From Pagrus major (taxonomy: Eukaryota; Chordata; Actinopteri; Spariformes; Sparidae), in NCBI RefSeq assembly GCF_040436345.1, contig NC_133236.1:10566165-10630164 (forward strand): a stretch of 64,000 nucleotides of DNA, written 5' to 3'. The notes below the pieces were generated by a model. That model searched no databases. It saw only the letters and a list, made by a program, of their open reading frames with translations, and had not been told where the DNA came from. The position numbers were made by a program, and so were the translations under genes. Of this stretch, positions 1 through 53,820 are shown piece by piece. How positions within the stretch are numbered: position 1 is the first letter of the stretch; each line of letters opens with the position of its first letter.

Positions 1-219
1 GGGCAGAAGGGACAGTGACGATGAGTTTTGGGGTTTTGGCGCTTTACAACTCTGATGCATCACTGTCGTGCCACGTTACGTCAAGTGACATCAAATGCCC
101 AAACATACACATAAAATGTCCAACTTAAAATTAGCTACTTAGGCAGGGGGATTTCGTATTGGCTAGCTAAAGTGTTGAATTTGGCGTCATAAATTAGCTT
201 ATATTTCAAAAGGACTTAC

Positions 220-310
220 CAACTTCACCCGACACTGACACGTTAGCACCAAAAAGGAGGCCTTTGAACGTCGTCCCGTCCTCTAGGATCAAGCTTCCCA
301 TCGTTGTCAT
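220..310 (-). CDS. cad: cad, first coding exon (partial gene, continues beyond the left edge)
   Basis: Read on the minus strand, an ATG at 310-308 opens a 91-nt exon encoding MTTMGSLILEDGTTFKG and onward to SVSGEV, ending in a consensus donor (G|GTAAGT, GT at 219-218). The LEDG-(T/S)-x-x-x-G-x-x-FGA-x-VS-x-x-GEV pattern is the start of the small (glutaminase) domain of eukaryotic carbamoyl-phosphate synthetase II. In animals this is the N-terminus of CAD, the cytosolic fusion of CPSase II, aspartate transcarbamylase and dihydroorotase that performs the first three steps of de novo pyrimidine synthesis. The fourth codon is also ATG, so the protein could begin three residues later; that second Met aligns better with the family start as I remember it. 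Only 30 codons are visible. The gene runs leftward out of the window, head-to-head with ift172. The match is short but position-specific; the alternative, a stand-alone CPSase, does not occur in vertebrates with this N-terminus. Confidence 0.85.
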
Positions 311-389
311 TTTAACTCAAATAGCTAATGCTGACCGCTGCAACCGGAAAATTGATGGATGATTCAATGTAGTGATGAGCCCCGGTGTC

Positions 390-395
390 CACGTG
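390..395. promoter_or_regulatory. CACGTG E-box in the cad promoter/5' leader
   Basis: A palindromic CACGTG lies about 80 bp upstream of the cad start codon, in a locally CpG-rich stretch (about 380-430). Mammalian cad is a classical MYC/MAX and USF target through a CACGTG near the transcription start, so this site fits that role. The motif is seen directly. Its function is inferred from the mammalian gene, and the transcription start here is unknown. Confidence 0.55.
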
Positions 396-423
396 AAACT
401 CACGCCGCGCGAGGAGGCAGGGG

Positions 424-645
424 ATGCAGATGAGACTGAGCAAAAAACTACCGTTGAAGAGCAGACTTGACCGCCGAGCAGCTCTCTGTCAGCGTCTTAA
501 TGACTACGAAGTAAATGAGGGAACAAAAACGCAAAAAAGCGAGTTTAGTTGTATAAATTTCCGGTTAGTCGGACGGGACGGTGCGGGAAAAGTGTTCCAC
601 ACGCCGCCAGCAGTGTGGAAGTCGGCCCGTAGCATGGGCCGGTAA
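424..645 (+). other. CpG-rich divergent flank of cad with a plus-strand splice-donor match
   Basis: Opposite cad lies an open, CpG-rich stretch with a strong donor motif (CCG|GTAAGT, exon end at 641). It could be the first exon of a divergent transcript, or a distant untranslated exon of ift172. The open frame across it resembles no family I know, and no matching downstream coding exon appears before 4730. I treat it as a candidate transcription start region, not a gene. Confidence 0.25.
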
Positions 646-726
646 GTTTGACGAGGCGACACTCTGCATTTCCGGTGAGATGTTTCAAAATAAAAGGTAC
701 GCGGATAAACTGCTGTGGGTTGCAGG

Positions 727-1076
727 TTAAAGGGGCACTATGTAGTTTTGGAGAAGAATTTCAAACTTAACATTCTATTCATATTAATGAGGTAATAGTA
801 CCAGCTCAGAAATATTTATATTTTTTATAACTGAATAAACAAGCTGTTCTCAGAGAAGAATAAGGTCTCAAGAATACTGTTTGAAGCTAGAAAGGTGGCA
901 GGGTCCGCCAAATATAAACAAAGTAAAACAGCATGAAATTGTGTTTCAGTCTATTCTGTCATGAAAACGAATAAAGTTTGTTTATTTCATTTGTTTAGGC
1001 ATATAAAAAACAGTCAATGAGTATCTTTCTCTTCTGACTAGAGTTTCTTCCCCAAAACTACATAGTGCCCCTTTAA
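727..1076. mobile_element. TTAA-flanked miniature inverted-repeat element, copy 1
   Basis: The segment begins TTAAAGGGGCACTATGTAG and ends with the reverse complement of the same sequence, giving terminal inverted repeats of roughly 25-30 bp beside a TTAA on each side. The interior is AT-rich and has no ORF, so this is a non-autonomous MITE. A second copy of the same family, sharing interior text such as AACAAGCTGTTCTCAGAG and AAACAAAGTAAAACAG, lies at 48390-48709 inside ift172. TTAA target duplications are typical of piggyBac-like elements, but the superfamily cannot be proved from this. Confidence 0.8.
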
Positions 1077-2881
1077 CTACATATAATACTCCTTAATATA
1101 AAGTCAAGTTGAGGAATTGTTTAACACCAACTGTCAGACTTTGAAAAAAACATAGAGCCTACATGTATATGGAGGAATGCAACGACCAAAATATATTTAA
1201 TAGCTGAATAAATGCATCAATGTGCCATTGAATACAATAAATTTGCCATTGATAATATATATATAATATGACATAAAGAGATTTCTGTTTAAATCTACCT
1301 TTTAATTTTCCATTATATTTATTCTTTTTAAAATGTATTCATTTATTTCTTGATTAATTTCTGATTTTGGCAGTTTCAGTCCTCCTTAATATGAGAAAGA
1401 GAACAAACTCTGAGTATATTGTCTATACTTCCAGGTTATATTCTTATCAAATTCAAAATTTGGTCTTTTTGACATGTCACAATGAAAAGTCATACAATAA
1501 TGCCAAAGTAATGTGTAATCTTGATTGAAGGCACTTTAAAAGGGACTGTTGAATAGGTCAAAGTTTGTATAGTAGGTCACATTTTACAAAGCAAAACACA
1601 TTTTGCTCATTTAAACTATTGCTACAATCACTTTTGTAGATCTTTTCTCCTGATTTGAGCTCATCAGAACTGTAACTAAAGTAAGGTACTTTCACTTGTC
1701 TTTATAATATCAACATCTGTAAATAAGAACTGCAAAGCAGTGTGTTTTGCTATACATATGGGGAATTCCATAGAAAATAAAATGTAATTGAATAAAGCAA
1801 TTGTGAAATTTGACTTTGTCAGTTATTTTAGGGGGATGTCTGGACATAACAAGCAATCTTAATGGTTGCTATACACCAGCTTTTTGTCTCTTTTTATCTG
1901 TATCTGCTTTATATTATTTTCATTGTTTTAACATTTTCATTTTTGCAAGTAGCCTCCAAGGTTATGTGTATTTCAAATCTGTAGTAACAATAATCCAATG
2001 TTGTCATACATGTTGGACTTTAATTTGAAGGCAAAGTGGCTTATTTCCGGTATAATCAGGAAACTTAACACAGTTTTGCGTCACTCATACGTCACCAGGC
2101 TCGCGGGAAGTTGGGAGGCCAACCTGCAGCAGCAACTTCTCAACAGCTGGAATTCCTTTTGGTTTGTGCGTTTGTGATGAAAGCTTGATTAATTAAGTGT
2201 TTATATTAATAATCAGACTCTGTGAAGTAGCTAGTAACTACATTTGTCAAATAAATGTAGTGTAGTTCAACATTGGCTTCCAAAAAGTGGTGGAGTAGAA
2301 GTATAAAATAGCAGAAATGCTTTTTGAACAGTGTATTTTTACAGTCAATATCCATGTGATTATTGGTCAGTACTTGATGGCCTGTTGACCTTAAATGTAC
2401 CTTCAAAGACATTGCAGTTATTGTTTGAAGGGTACAATCTACACACATGTATTTCAACACAGGGAGTAAATATAAAAGGTGACCCACTGCCCTTTAGCAT
2501 CGTTTACCTGTTTGACCTATCACCTGGTTCATTATGGTCATTTAAAAAAAAATTGGGTTAATGAGCAGTCTGACTGTAAGAATTATCAGATGTTTACCGT
2601 TTTCCTCATAAGTAGTTCATGTCAGGGTAGAGCACCTTCTTCAAGGGCAGTTTAACAGCAGCATTTGAGGGAGGGGACCATATTATAGTCGACTTTTTCT
2701 GACCCCATACTTTCCTGTATCTAAGAGGCAACCTTTTGACCACAGCTTACGTGTCATAACTATTGCTATAAGCATTTACTTGACTGCTGCCTAACTCTGT
2801 CACAGTAAGAACTGTAAAGAACGTGCTGCTGATATCATGTTGACAACATATTCCACATTAACTGCTTTATCTCTTAGTGAC
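1077..2881. other. Intergenic, AT-rich, no gene recognised
   Basis: No coding exon with a recognisable product and flanking splice sites is visible. The only notable patch is about 2040-2180, which is more CpG-rich, with a TTCCGG motif and a TACGTCAC (CRE-like) motif at 2089-2096. This could be a weak promoter or regulatory patch. The rest is simple AT-rich sequence. Confidence 0.5.
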
Positions 2882-3215
2882 ACCTTAAAGGTGCAAAATG
2901 TAAGAATTGGCCACCTGTCAGATTTATACTCAAAACAAATCGAGGGCAGAGTAGCCATTACCTCCTGCTAACTGTAACTGTCGTTAGCTATTTAGCTCAG
3001 TTAGCCATGCAGCTACCGGCTAGGACTGGGAGCTCAGGGTCCAGGGGAGTGTTTACACAGGAGCTTTGGCATGCTAACTTCAATAGATAGCTCTGTAACA
3101 TAAAACATAGACAAAATAATGTCGAAACTGCTATTTCTTCACATGCTGCTAATAGTTTAGTTAATTGTTGAATGTCTTCAACTTAAATTCTTACATCTTG
3201 CCTGTCAAGTTCATG
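2882..3215. repeat. Dispersed inverted-repeat element, first unit of a tandem pair
   Basis: It starts CCTTAAAGGTGCAAAATGTAAG and ends at an AAATTCTTACATCTTGCC stretch that is the inverse of the start, so the unit has imperfect terminal inverted repeats. The interior carries GTTAGCT/AGCTAGC-rich text. The following ~330 bp repeats the same landmarks: the GCAGCTA block, GGGAGCTCA..GG.CCAGGGGA, GCATGCTAACTTCA.TAGAT, and AACTTAAATTCTTAC at the end. A degenerate third copy lies at 53503-53820. Confidence 0.7.
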
Positions 3216-3550
3216 CTCAACAATTAGGGGGAAGCGTATCACCAGAGTACCCACTAACTGCTGTGGACTGTAGCTGCCATTTGCTAGTTAGCTTAGTTGG
3301 CCGTGCAGCTAGTGTTTCTGACTGGGAGCTCAAGGACCAGGGGACTGTTAGTGTTTATACCGCTAGCACAGGAGCTATGGATGGAGACAGGGCTAGCTGG
3401 TTAGCATGCTAACTTCAGTAGATCTCTGCAACACAATATATAGACATCAAAATGTCAAAACTGCTATCTCTTCACATTCCGATCATATTTTTATTTATTA
3501 TTTTTCACATTTTCAACTTAAATTCTTACCTATTGCCCGTTTAAATTGAC
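3216..3550. repeat. Dispersed inverted-repeat element, second unit of the tandem pair
   Basis: This is a direct repeat of the preceding unit, in the same order and orientation, with several substitutions and a 20-30 bp insertion around 3360-3400. It ends in AACTTAAATTCTTACC followed by TTGCCCGTTTA. It has no coding capacity. Confidence 0.65.
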
Positions 3551-4118
3551 AATGTGACATATGGCCTTTTTGTTCCCCCTAATGTGTGACAATTATGACT
3601 ACATTTTAATTTGTAAATCAAGGGGGAGGGTATGTAGGCCTACTCCCAAGATATAGGCTCCTAAATTTGGCTCAAACTTTTTTTCACAAGTTGTGTATCA
3701 GTGTTCATTTCTTTCATAGACCTTCAAAACAGCTTAAATTGATGAATAACGGTCAGATCTGTCAAACTGAATCGTAGAACGACAGGTAAAGTCATGTAGG
3801 CCTTAAAATCTCATTAGTTTGCTGAAAGGGCTTGAAATAGATGTGCTTTGTTCAAGGTTTTGCCTTTTCAGATGAATTAACAAATGAGAAGATCATACAG
3901 CTTTCAGGGGTACATTCAGAGTACTGTCAAAATACAGAGATACATTTGACTCTTTGTAAATACAACTTTTTGTTGCAACAATAACACCACAATCAGCTTT
4001 GTCCAACACCTGACGACCAGCTGAAATATATCTACTACCTTACACAACACACACGTTTAATGGATCTGGTCAGACATACTTGTATAAATAGGCTACTTCC
4101 ATTAATGCGGATATGGAA
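3551..4118. other. Intergenic spacer upstream of the tRNA gene
   Basis: AT-rich, non-repetitive as far as I can see, with no open frame of interest and no convincing regulatory motif. Confidence 0.5.
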
Positions 4119-4190
4119 GGGGATGTAGCTCAGTGGTAGAGCGCATGCTTTGCATGTATGAGGCCCCGGGTTCAATCCCCGGCATCTCCA
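4119..4190 (+). tRNA. tRNA-Ala (anticodon TGC)
   Basis: A complete 72-nt cloverleaf. The acceptor stem is GGGGATG/CATCTCC with one G-U pair and discriminator A; the D stem is GCTC/GAGC with AGTGGTA as loop; the anticodon stem is CATGC/GTATG with loop TTTGCAT and anticodon TGC; a five-base variable loop follows; the T arm is CCGGG-TTCAATC-CCCGG. The internal promoter boxes fit (A box TAGCTCAGTGG, B box GGTTCAATCC). There is no intron, and CCA is not encoded, as expected in eukaryotes. All stems pair, so it should be functional. It stands alone about 540 bp upstream of the ift172 start codon on the same strand. Confidence 0.96.
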
Positions 4191-4194
4191 CTCC

Positions 4195-4205
4195 TTTTCT
4201 TTTTT
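4195..4205 (+). terminator. RNA polymerase III T-run terminator of the tRNA
   Basis: A TTTT run starts 5 nt after the tRNA, followed by a second run of six T. This is the usual pol III stop signal and supports an independently transcribed tRNA gene. Confidence 0.8.
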
Positions 4206-4567
4206 CCAACTCCGCTTTAGCAGAAAAACGACCCTCCATTCAAATAAACATGAACTATCCAGTCACTGACTGTAGAAAAAGCATACATTTAAAACACAGA
4301 ACGGAAACACGATGAAACCTATGAAAAGCTAAAGACTATTTTTGCTCACGCACAGATTTTAGTATTGAACATACACACATATACGGATTCATTGTGTGAT
4401 AGCATATGAACTGTCAATTAAGATGATAATCCTGGCAGTCAGAGTTACATGAACGAGCTTCTCCGCTCTTACACTGTTTTTATTTTCTATTTTCGATACA
4501 AAACGACGCGGTGAAAGCTTCTGCTGTTTCCTAGAGTTTTAAACGCACCGTGAGTCCCCGCCCAAGC

Positions 4568-4573
4568 GGTAAC
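4568..4573 (+). promoter_or_regulatory. GGTAAC: candidate RFX X-box half-site or 5' UTR splice donor
   Basis: GGTAAC fits the RGYAAC half of the RFX X-box, the motif through which many ciliary genes, ift172 among them in invertebrates, are controlled. The other half (GTNRCC) is poorly matched in the preceding bases. The same bases also read as a splice donor (AAGCG|GTAACT) that could pair with the pyrimidine-rich acceptor ending at 4681. I cannot choose between these readings. Confidence 0.25.
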
Positions 4574-4589
4574 TAAGGAGATCACAGTT

Positions 4590-4661
4590 ATGTTTACTAC
4601 AAAGATGTCCTCCCTGCTAGCTGCTACCTTAGAGCTGCTCAACAAAATGTCCATAATCTAA
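4590..4661 (+). other. Upstream ORF in the possible ift172 leader (23 codons)
   Basis: An ATG at 4590 opens a 23-codon frame ending in TAA at 4659-4661, 68 nt before the ift172 start and out of frame with it. Two further in-frame ATGs occur inside. If the leader includes this stretch it could damp ift172 translation; if the candidate intron 4569-4681 is removed, the uORF is lost. No protein function is implied. Confidence 0.35.
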
Positions 4662-4729
4662 AGATTTCCGCTTCATCTCAGCACTAATAACATCATTCCC
4701 TGTTCGAGCTCCCCGAAGAGAGAACGAAA

Positions 4730-49530
<44,801 letters not shown>

Positions 49531-49589
<59 letters not shown>

Positions 49590-49592
49590 ACA
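49531..49592. repeat. (CA)n microsatellite directly after the ift172 stop codon
   Basis: The repeat begins with the base following TGA and runs about 60 bp with a single CAAA interruption near its end. It forms the first part of the ift172 3' UTR. Confidence 0.95.
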
Positions 49593-50359
49593 CTTCTTTT
49601 CTTTTTGTGTTTGTTACACTCTGTGCTCTTTCACCTCTCTTCTTCTCTGTTTCTTGTCGTTTTTTTTCACGTGTCCCAAAACTGTCCCAAACCAATTATT
49701 TATTTTATTTATTCAACTTTTCATTTTTATCTGCTTTCATGGCAGTCTCAGCGCTGTTTCAAAGCCGTCTCGCACTTCTAGGTGTGTAATCCTGTTGAGA
49801 TACTTAATACGTATAGGTACATTATTTTTTGCTAAAAACATTTTTTTATTAATTTAATCTCAGAAAACAGTCAACTTTAAAATCAGCCATGTGTAACTGG
49901 ACTTTTTTTTCGAAGAACAATTAAACCAACCACACAATTGATAAAATGTTCTAATTCGGTCTTTGATTTAACCTGGGAATTTATAGACAATTCTTCTGCT
50001 CAGTCTCCCCCTGAATTAAGACCACGTATGAGTGTTTTATATCCACATTTACATTACACGAGAGAACCTGTGATTGGAAGACATAAATTAAGCTAAAATC
50101 CTGAAGGATTCAACAAATAAGGTAAAAAAAAAAAAGCAAAGCGGACGAATGTGGACACACGTTAGTTGAAATTTTAATTCGGACATGACCGTGATTTAAC
50201 CTGGGAACTCAATCTCCCGCTCTATCTTCTCTTTCTATCTTCTCCCTCTTTCTCCCATCAGAAGGATTTTCTCTCTCAGGATGGCATCGCTGAATAAAAG
50301 CCAAAGGTTTCCGTCACATTTTAACTACATAGTTCTTATTCCAGCAGTTATGATGATAC

Positions 50360-50365
50360 TTTATT
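50360..50365 (-). terminator. Candidate TRIM polyadenylation signal AATAAA
   Basis: TTTATT on the plus strand gives AATAAA about 92 nt beyond the TRIM stop codon on the minus strand. If used, the TRIM and ift172 transcripts overlap tail to tail. Confidence 0.5.
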
Positions 50366-50449
50366 GTTCTCAGACTTTTTCATATGCAAAGTCGGGGGGA
50401 TTTGTGAAAATGCCTTTATCGTGTGTTTGATATGGAATGTATTTTGTTT

Positions 50450-50455
50450 AATAAA
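50450..50455 (+). terminator. ift172 polyadenylation signal AATAAA
   Basis: AATAAA lies 920 nt after the ift172 stop. Another AATAAA at 50293-50298 offers a shorter 3' UTR. Cleavage after the distal signal would fall within the antisense of the TRIM coding end. Confidence 0.6.
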
Positions 50456-50456
50456 G

Positions 50457-51980
50457 TTAAAATTTAAAGTTGATTTTCAAGTAATCACTTTCCCTTACCC
50501 CTCCCCTATTCTCATAAATAATTTCACTATCACTTACATACCTGCCGTCATCGTCATCGTCATCGTCATCGTCACTCACGGTGGTAGTATTCGGTACAAA
50601 TATTCTGATATCTGGTGTGTCTGGTAAAATTTTCAGTGGGAGTGTATCTCTTGTGGCGATGTATGGGAACACCCTCTCACAGAAAGGGTGTGGGAATCTG
50701 TGTATGAGTATGTCTGGATCAAAAAATGACAGACTGTAATAGTCCACCTGCACTCTGATCCTCTGGAGCTGCTTCTTCACTGGAAGAACGTAGACTTGAT
50801 CATGTAGACTTGGGGCGATTGTTTTGTATGTCCCATGATATAACCCTATTGTCAGTAACCGAGACTGTGAGTCTAAATCTCCTTTCTTTTGAAGAGACTC
50901 TGGTGCCACACCCAAGACCCAGTGTGCACTGTCCCCAACCTCAACCACCCAGCTGTGAAAACCTGATTTAAAGCCCTCTGAGCCGAGCACAAAGCAGGAG
51001 CTGTCGAACCTTTCTGGATTATCAGGGAGCTCCTGTCGCTCTCTGCTTCTCACGCTGGTCAGATCATCAGACAGGATGAGTTCTGGATGAGCAGAGTTTG
51101 GATCCAGGATCACAGTAGTGTAGACAACCGCATCCTTCATCTTCTTCCAGATTTTGAGGCTCAGGTTGCCCAGGTGTGTGGTCACATCTATCAGAGCTCC
51201 TGAGAGCGGCTCTGGGTCGTCCATCAGGGGGCGCTGCTGGAGTCTTTCCAGCGCAGCTTTGTAGTTTTGCAGGAACGAGGCATCTTCAGCTCTCAGCTCC
51301 TCCTCTGCTGCTCTGATGGTGTCTGAAAGAGCTGCGATCTCTCTGCGCAGATCCTCCATCTTCTGCTTCATCACCTTAAGTTTTTGCTTTTCCTCCTTCC
51401 TCAGAGCAGCCACCCTGACCTCCTCTTCCTCCTCTAGAACTTGGTGAAGCCTCTTGAACTCCTTCCTGATCTGCCTCTTTGTGTCTCGGGCTTGGACTTT
51501 AATTTGTTTTGATGTTTGATCGCAGTTTCTTTTAGCTTCTTCAAAGAGCTTCAGTTTTTCCTGCAAAGGTTTGAGGCATTTCTGGAGCTCCTCTTTGTGA
51601 TCCTGCGCAGCTTCATCAACGGGTCTGAATCTGTGGTCGGTGTGTTTCTCTGAATCTCTGCAGGTGAGACACACCAGCTCCTGATGGTCCACACAGAAGA
51701 GTTTGAGGTTCTCAGAGTGCAGACTGCAGAGAGCGTCTGAAGACCTCTGATCTCTCTCCAGTAGGAAGGCCTCACACTGGTTCTTTAACGCCAGGTTAGG
51801 AGGCGGGTGTTTTCTTGAAGAAGTCCTCTTACAAACAGGACATTTGAGTGTTTGTTTCCTTCTCCACCATCTCTGCACACAGTCTTTACAGAAGCTGTGG
51901 CTGCATGACAGAAGAACAGGATCTTTAAAGATGTCCTGGCAGACAGGACAGCGGAGATTTTCCTCTGATTTGGACGCCAT
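50457..51980 (-). CDS. TRIM-family E3 ubiquitin ligase (RING, B-box, coiled coil, PRY-SPRY), intronless coding region
   Basis: A single 507-codon frame. I place the start at the ATG 51980-51978 (MASKSEENLRCPVC), which has a strong context (AAAATGG); the frame extends 12 codons further upstream but without an ATG. The RING is complete (C11, C14, C26, H28, C31, C34, C47, C50), as is B-box 2 (C85, H88, C96, H99, C104, C107, H113, H116). A coiled coil spans about 125-270 and PRY-SPRY about 290-453 (ILDPNSAHPELILSDD, WVVEVGDSAHWVLGVAP, LSFFDPD). These proteins usually act as E3 ligases; many fish members of this kind (TRIM35/TRIM39/A33-like) are linked to immunity. The tail after SPRY is unusual: nine Asp (470-478), then SEIIYENR and SDYLKI. 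A donor-like site at about 52100 on the minus strand hints at an upstream untranslated exon. The family is certain; the exact subfamily and ligand are not. Confidence 0.93.
   Translation of the reverse strand: MASKSEENLRCPVCQDIFKDPVLLSCSHSFCKDCVQRWWRRKQTLKCPVCKRTSSRKHPPPNLALKNQCEAFLLERDQRSSDALCSLHSENLKLFCVDHQELVCLTCRDSEKHTDHRFRPVDEAAQDHKEELQKCLKPLQEKLKLFEEAKRNCDQTSKQIKVQARDTKRQIRKEFKRLHQVLEEEEEVRVAALRKEEKQKLKVMKQKMEDLRREIAALSDTIRAAEEELRAEDASFLQNYKAALERLQQRPLMDDPEPLSGALIDVTTHLGNLSLKIWKKMKDAVVYTTVILDPNSAHPELILSDDLTSVRSRERQELPDNPERFDSSCFVLGSEGFKSGFHSWVVEVGDSAHWVLGVAPESLQKKGDLDSQSRLLTIGLYHGTYKTIAPSLHDQVYVLPVKKQLQRIRVQVDYYSLSFFDPDILIHRFPHPFCERVFPYIATRDTLPLKILPDTPDIRIFVPNTTTVSDDDDDDDDDGRYVSDSEIIYENRGGVRESDYLKINFKF
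50547..50575 (-). repeat. GATGAC hexanucleotide repeat coding poly-Asp
   Basis: About four and a half copies of GATGAC (read on the minus strand) encode the nine-Asp run of the TRIM tail. Being a short tandem repeat, it is likely to vary in length between individuals without shifting the frame. Confidence 0.9.
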
Positions 51981-53502
51981 TTTCTCTTTCAGCGTAGCAG
52001 GAAACACCCAAGCCACGATGTTGAGACAAGATATTAGTCAGCTGACACGTCGCTGGTCTTGCATAAACTTGTTTAGAGTCTGAGCTCTCTGAAAACTTAC
52101 TGGTTGTAGTCAGCAGCAGGTCGAGGTGTTAATGTTCCAGTTTCCCCTCCTGAATCTTCTCTCTCGTCTCTCAGTGTATGAGTGTCTTCTCAGTGGAGGA
52201 GTAATAACTCAGGAAGAGGTGAGTCAAAGAAAGAGGATGGAGGCGGAGCTGAATGTTCAACTGGAATAAACCAGGGGTGTGTTTCAATCCACTGTGTTAG
52301 CGTAACTGTGAAAACGGATATTGCCAAATTACCTGAGGGAGAGTCTGACTCATCCTGTCAGACTGATCCTGGATCCAGGACTAGTGTTTTTAAAGGAGAA
52401 GTCCACCGATTGTACACTTGAACATCTGATGCAGGTTTTAGGGAGTAAGACTGCATCTGTGAGATATGGAGGTTTGTGAAATGTGAAAACCCTCCTCAAC
52501 TCTGGTCGAGGTTATTGGCCCTAAGCAACATTAGCAGCTTATATCATAGCACGACTGAATCTGTGACCAAACTGTTGAAAAACTGAAACTGTTTGTTTTG
52601 TTTATGTCTGTGTTAGAATCCTGACAGTTGGTTCCAGCTTCGAACAAGATTTGTCAGCCAATAGTGTAACACCGTTGGTATCGCGTGGTTTCTGTGTTTC
52701 GTCATCAAGAGTCTTGGTAGTTGAAAAAAACAAATGACTGAGTTCTACAGTATTCGCCCCGCATACTGTACTGCGCTAACATTAGCTGGCTACCATTAGC
52801 AATGTTAACATTAGCTAGCATTAGCAACGTGAATGTTTGGTAGCTAACATGAGCAACATTAGCTAGCTTGCTAGGTCTGTTGATGTTTGGTATGTCATGA
52901 ACATGTTCTCTTGTGAAAAGCAGCTGCAGTGAAGGAAGATCTCTGTGTGCACATTTAAGGACGTTCGGGTAAACAGCTATTGCCTGTAGAAGACAAGTTT
53001 TATATCCTTCATATCTTCACGTTCACATTGCAAGAAATGTATGTATGTAGGTGCTGCAACAGGACTTCATCAGGAAGAGGAGAGGTGGACTGTGTTTATG
53101 TCATTGATGCTTGGTGCTCAAACGCAGACAAAACTGATGAACAGTGATGTCAAACTTTTAATGTGAGGATGAAAACCACTGTCTTGTTGCTGTTGTTGAT
53201 AATTCTCCTGATGCAAAAATTCAAAAATGCCCCACATAACTATTTAGTGTGTGTTTAACCACTGTGTCCTTAAAGTCCATGTGCATCACATGATAATAAC
53301 ACACCTAATCACTATTCGCTCCAAGTTCAAGAAAAGAAGAGAAGTCAATTTTTATTATTCTTTAAAAATAAGTGCCTATCTAAATCAATATCTTATAATA
53401 TATTAATAATACAGTAGCTAAAGGCTCCTACAGACCAGGAAGGTTACGGCAGGTGTCACCTTTGGATTTTTATCAGTGTTCAAAAGTATTACAATCTTTC
53501 CT
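51981..53502. other. TRIM 5' flank and intergenic DNA
   Basis: The first ~200 bp probably holds the TRIM leader and promoter, with a donor-like CCA|GTAAGT on the minus strand near 52100. From 52780 to 52880 there are repeated ATTAGCTAGC/GTTAGCA words. No other coding sequence is recognised. Confidence 0.4.
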
Positions 53503-53820
53503 TAAAGGTGCTATATTTAAGTTTACTCTCCAGCAGTGGGAACACCAATGTTAGGCTAAATGTTTTGCTTCTATTCCTGTCATGTCTTTCTTTGCTGACG
53601 ATCGTGGCTTCTCGCCGTCCAGGTGCTACTTCTTCATCCTCTCCTGTTGGACTGAGGGCAGACCAGACGCTATACTAACTCACGAGGCTAGCTGGTTAGC
53701 TTCAGTAGTCATCTCTGCAACACTACACATAGACGTGTTTGACATGATGTCAACGCTTATTTCTTCAAACCTCTGTTGATTATTTTAAACGTTTTAAACT
53801 CAAATTCTGGCATAAAGCTC
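53503..53820. repeat. Third, degenerate copy of the 2882-3550 repeat
   Basis: It starts CCTTAAAGGTGCTATATTTAAG and shares GAGGCTAGCTGGTTAGC, TTCAGTAG..ATCTCTGCAACAC, ACATAGACGTGTTTGACATG and AACTCAAATTCTGGC with the tandem pair upstream of ift172. Confidence 0.55.

Noticed and set aside
4133..4315. 60-codon frame beginning inside the tRNA
   Set aside because: It overlaps the tRNA-Ala gene and pol III terminator and has no protein similarity.
49531..49592. CA tract considered as a CRISPR-like or regulatory array
   Set aside because: It is a plain dinucleotide microsatellite with no spacer structure.
51981..52016. Twelve extra N-terminal codons of the TRIM frame
   Set aside because: The upstream extension begins at a GTG, not an ATG; the ATG at 51980 has the better context and places the RING at the usual distance from the N-terminus.
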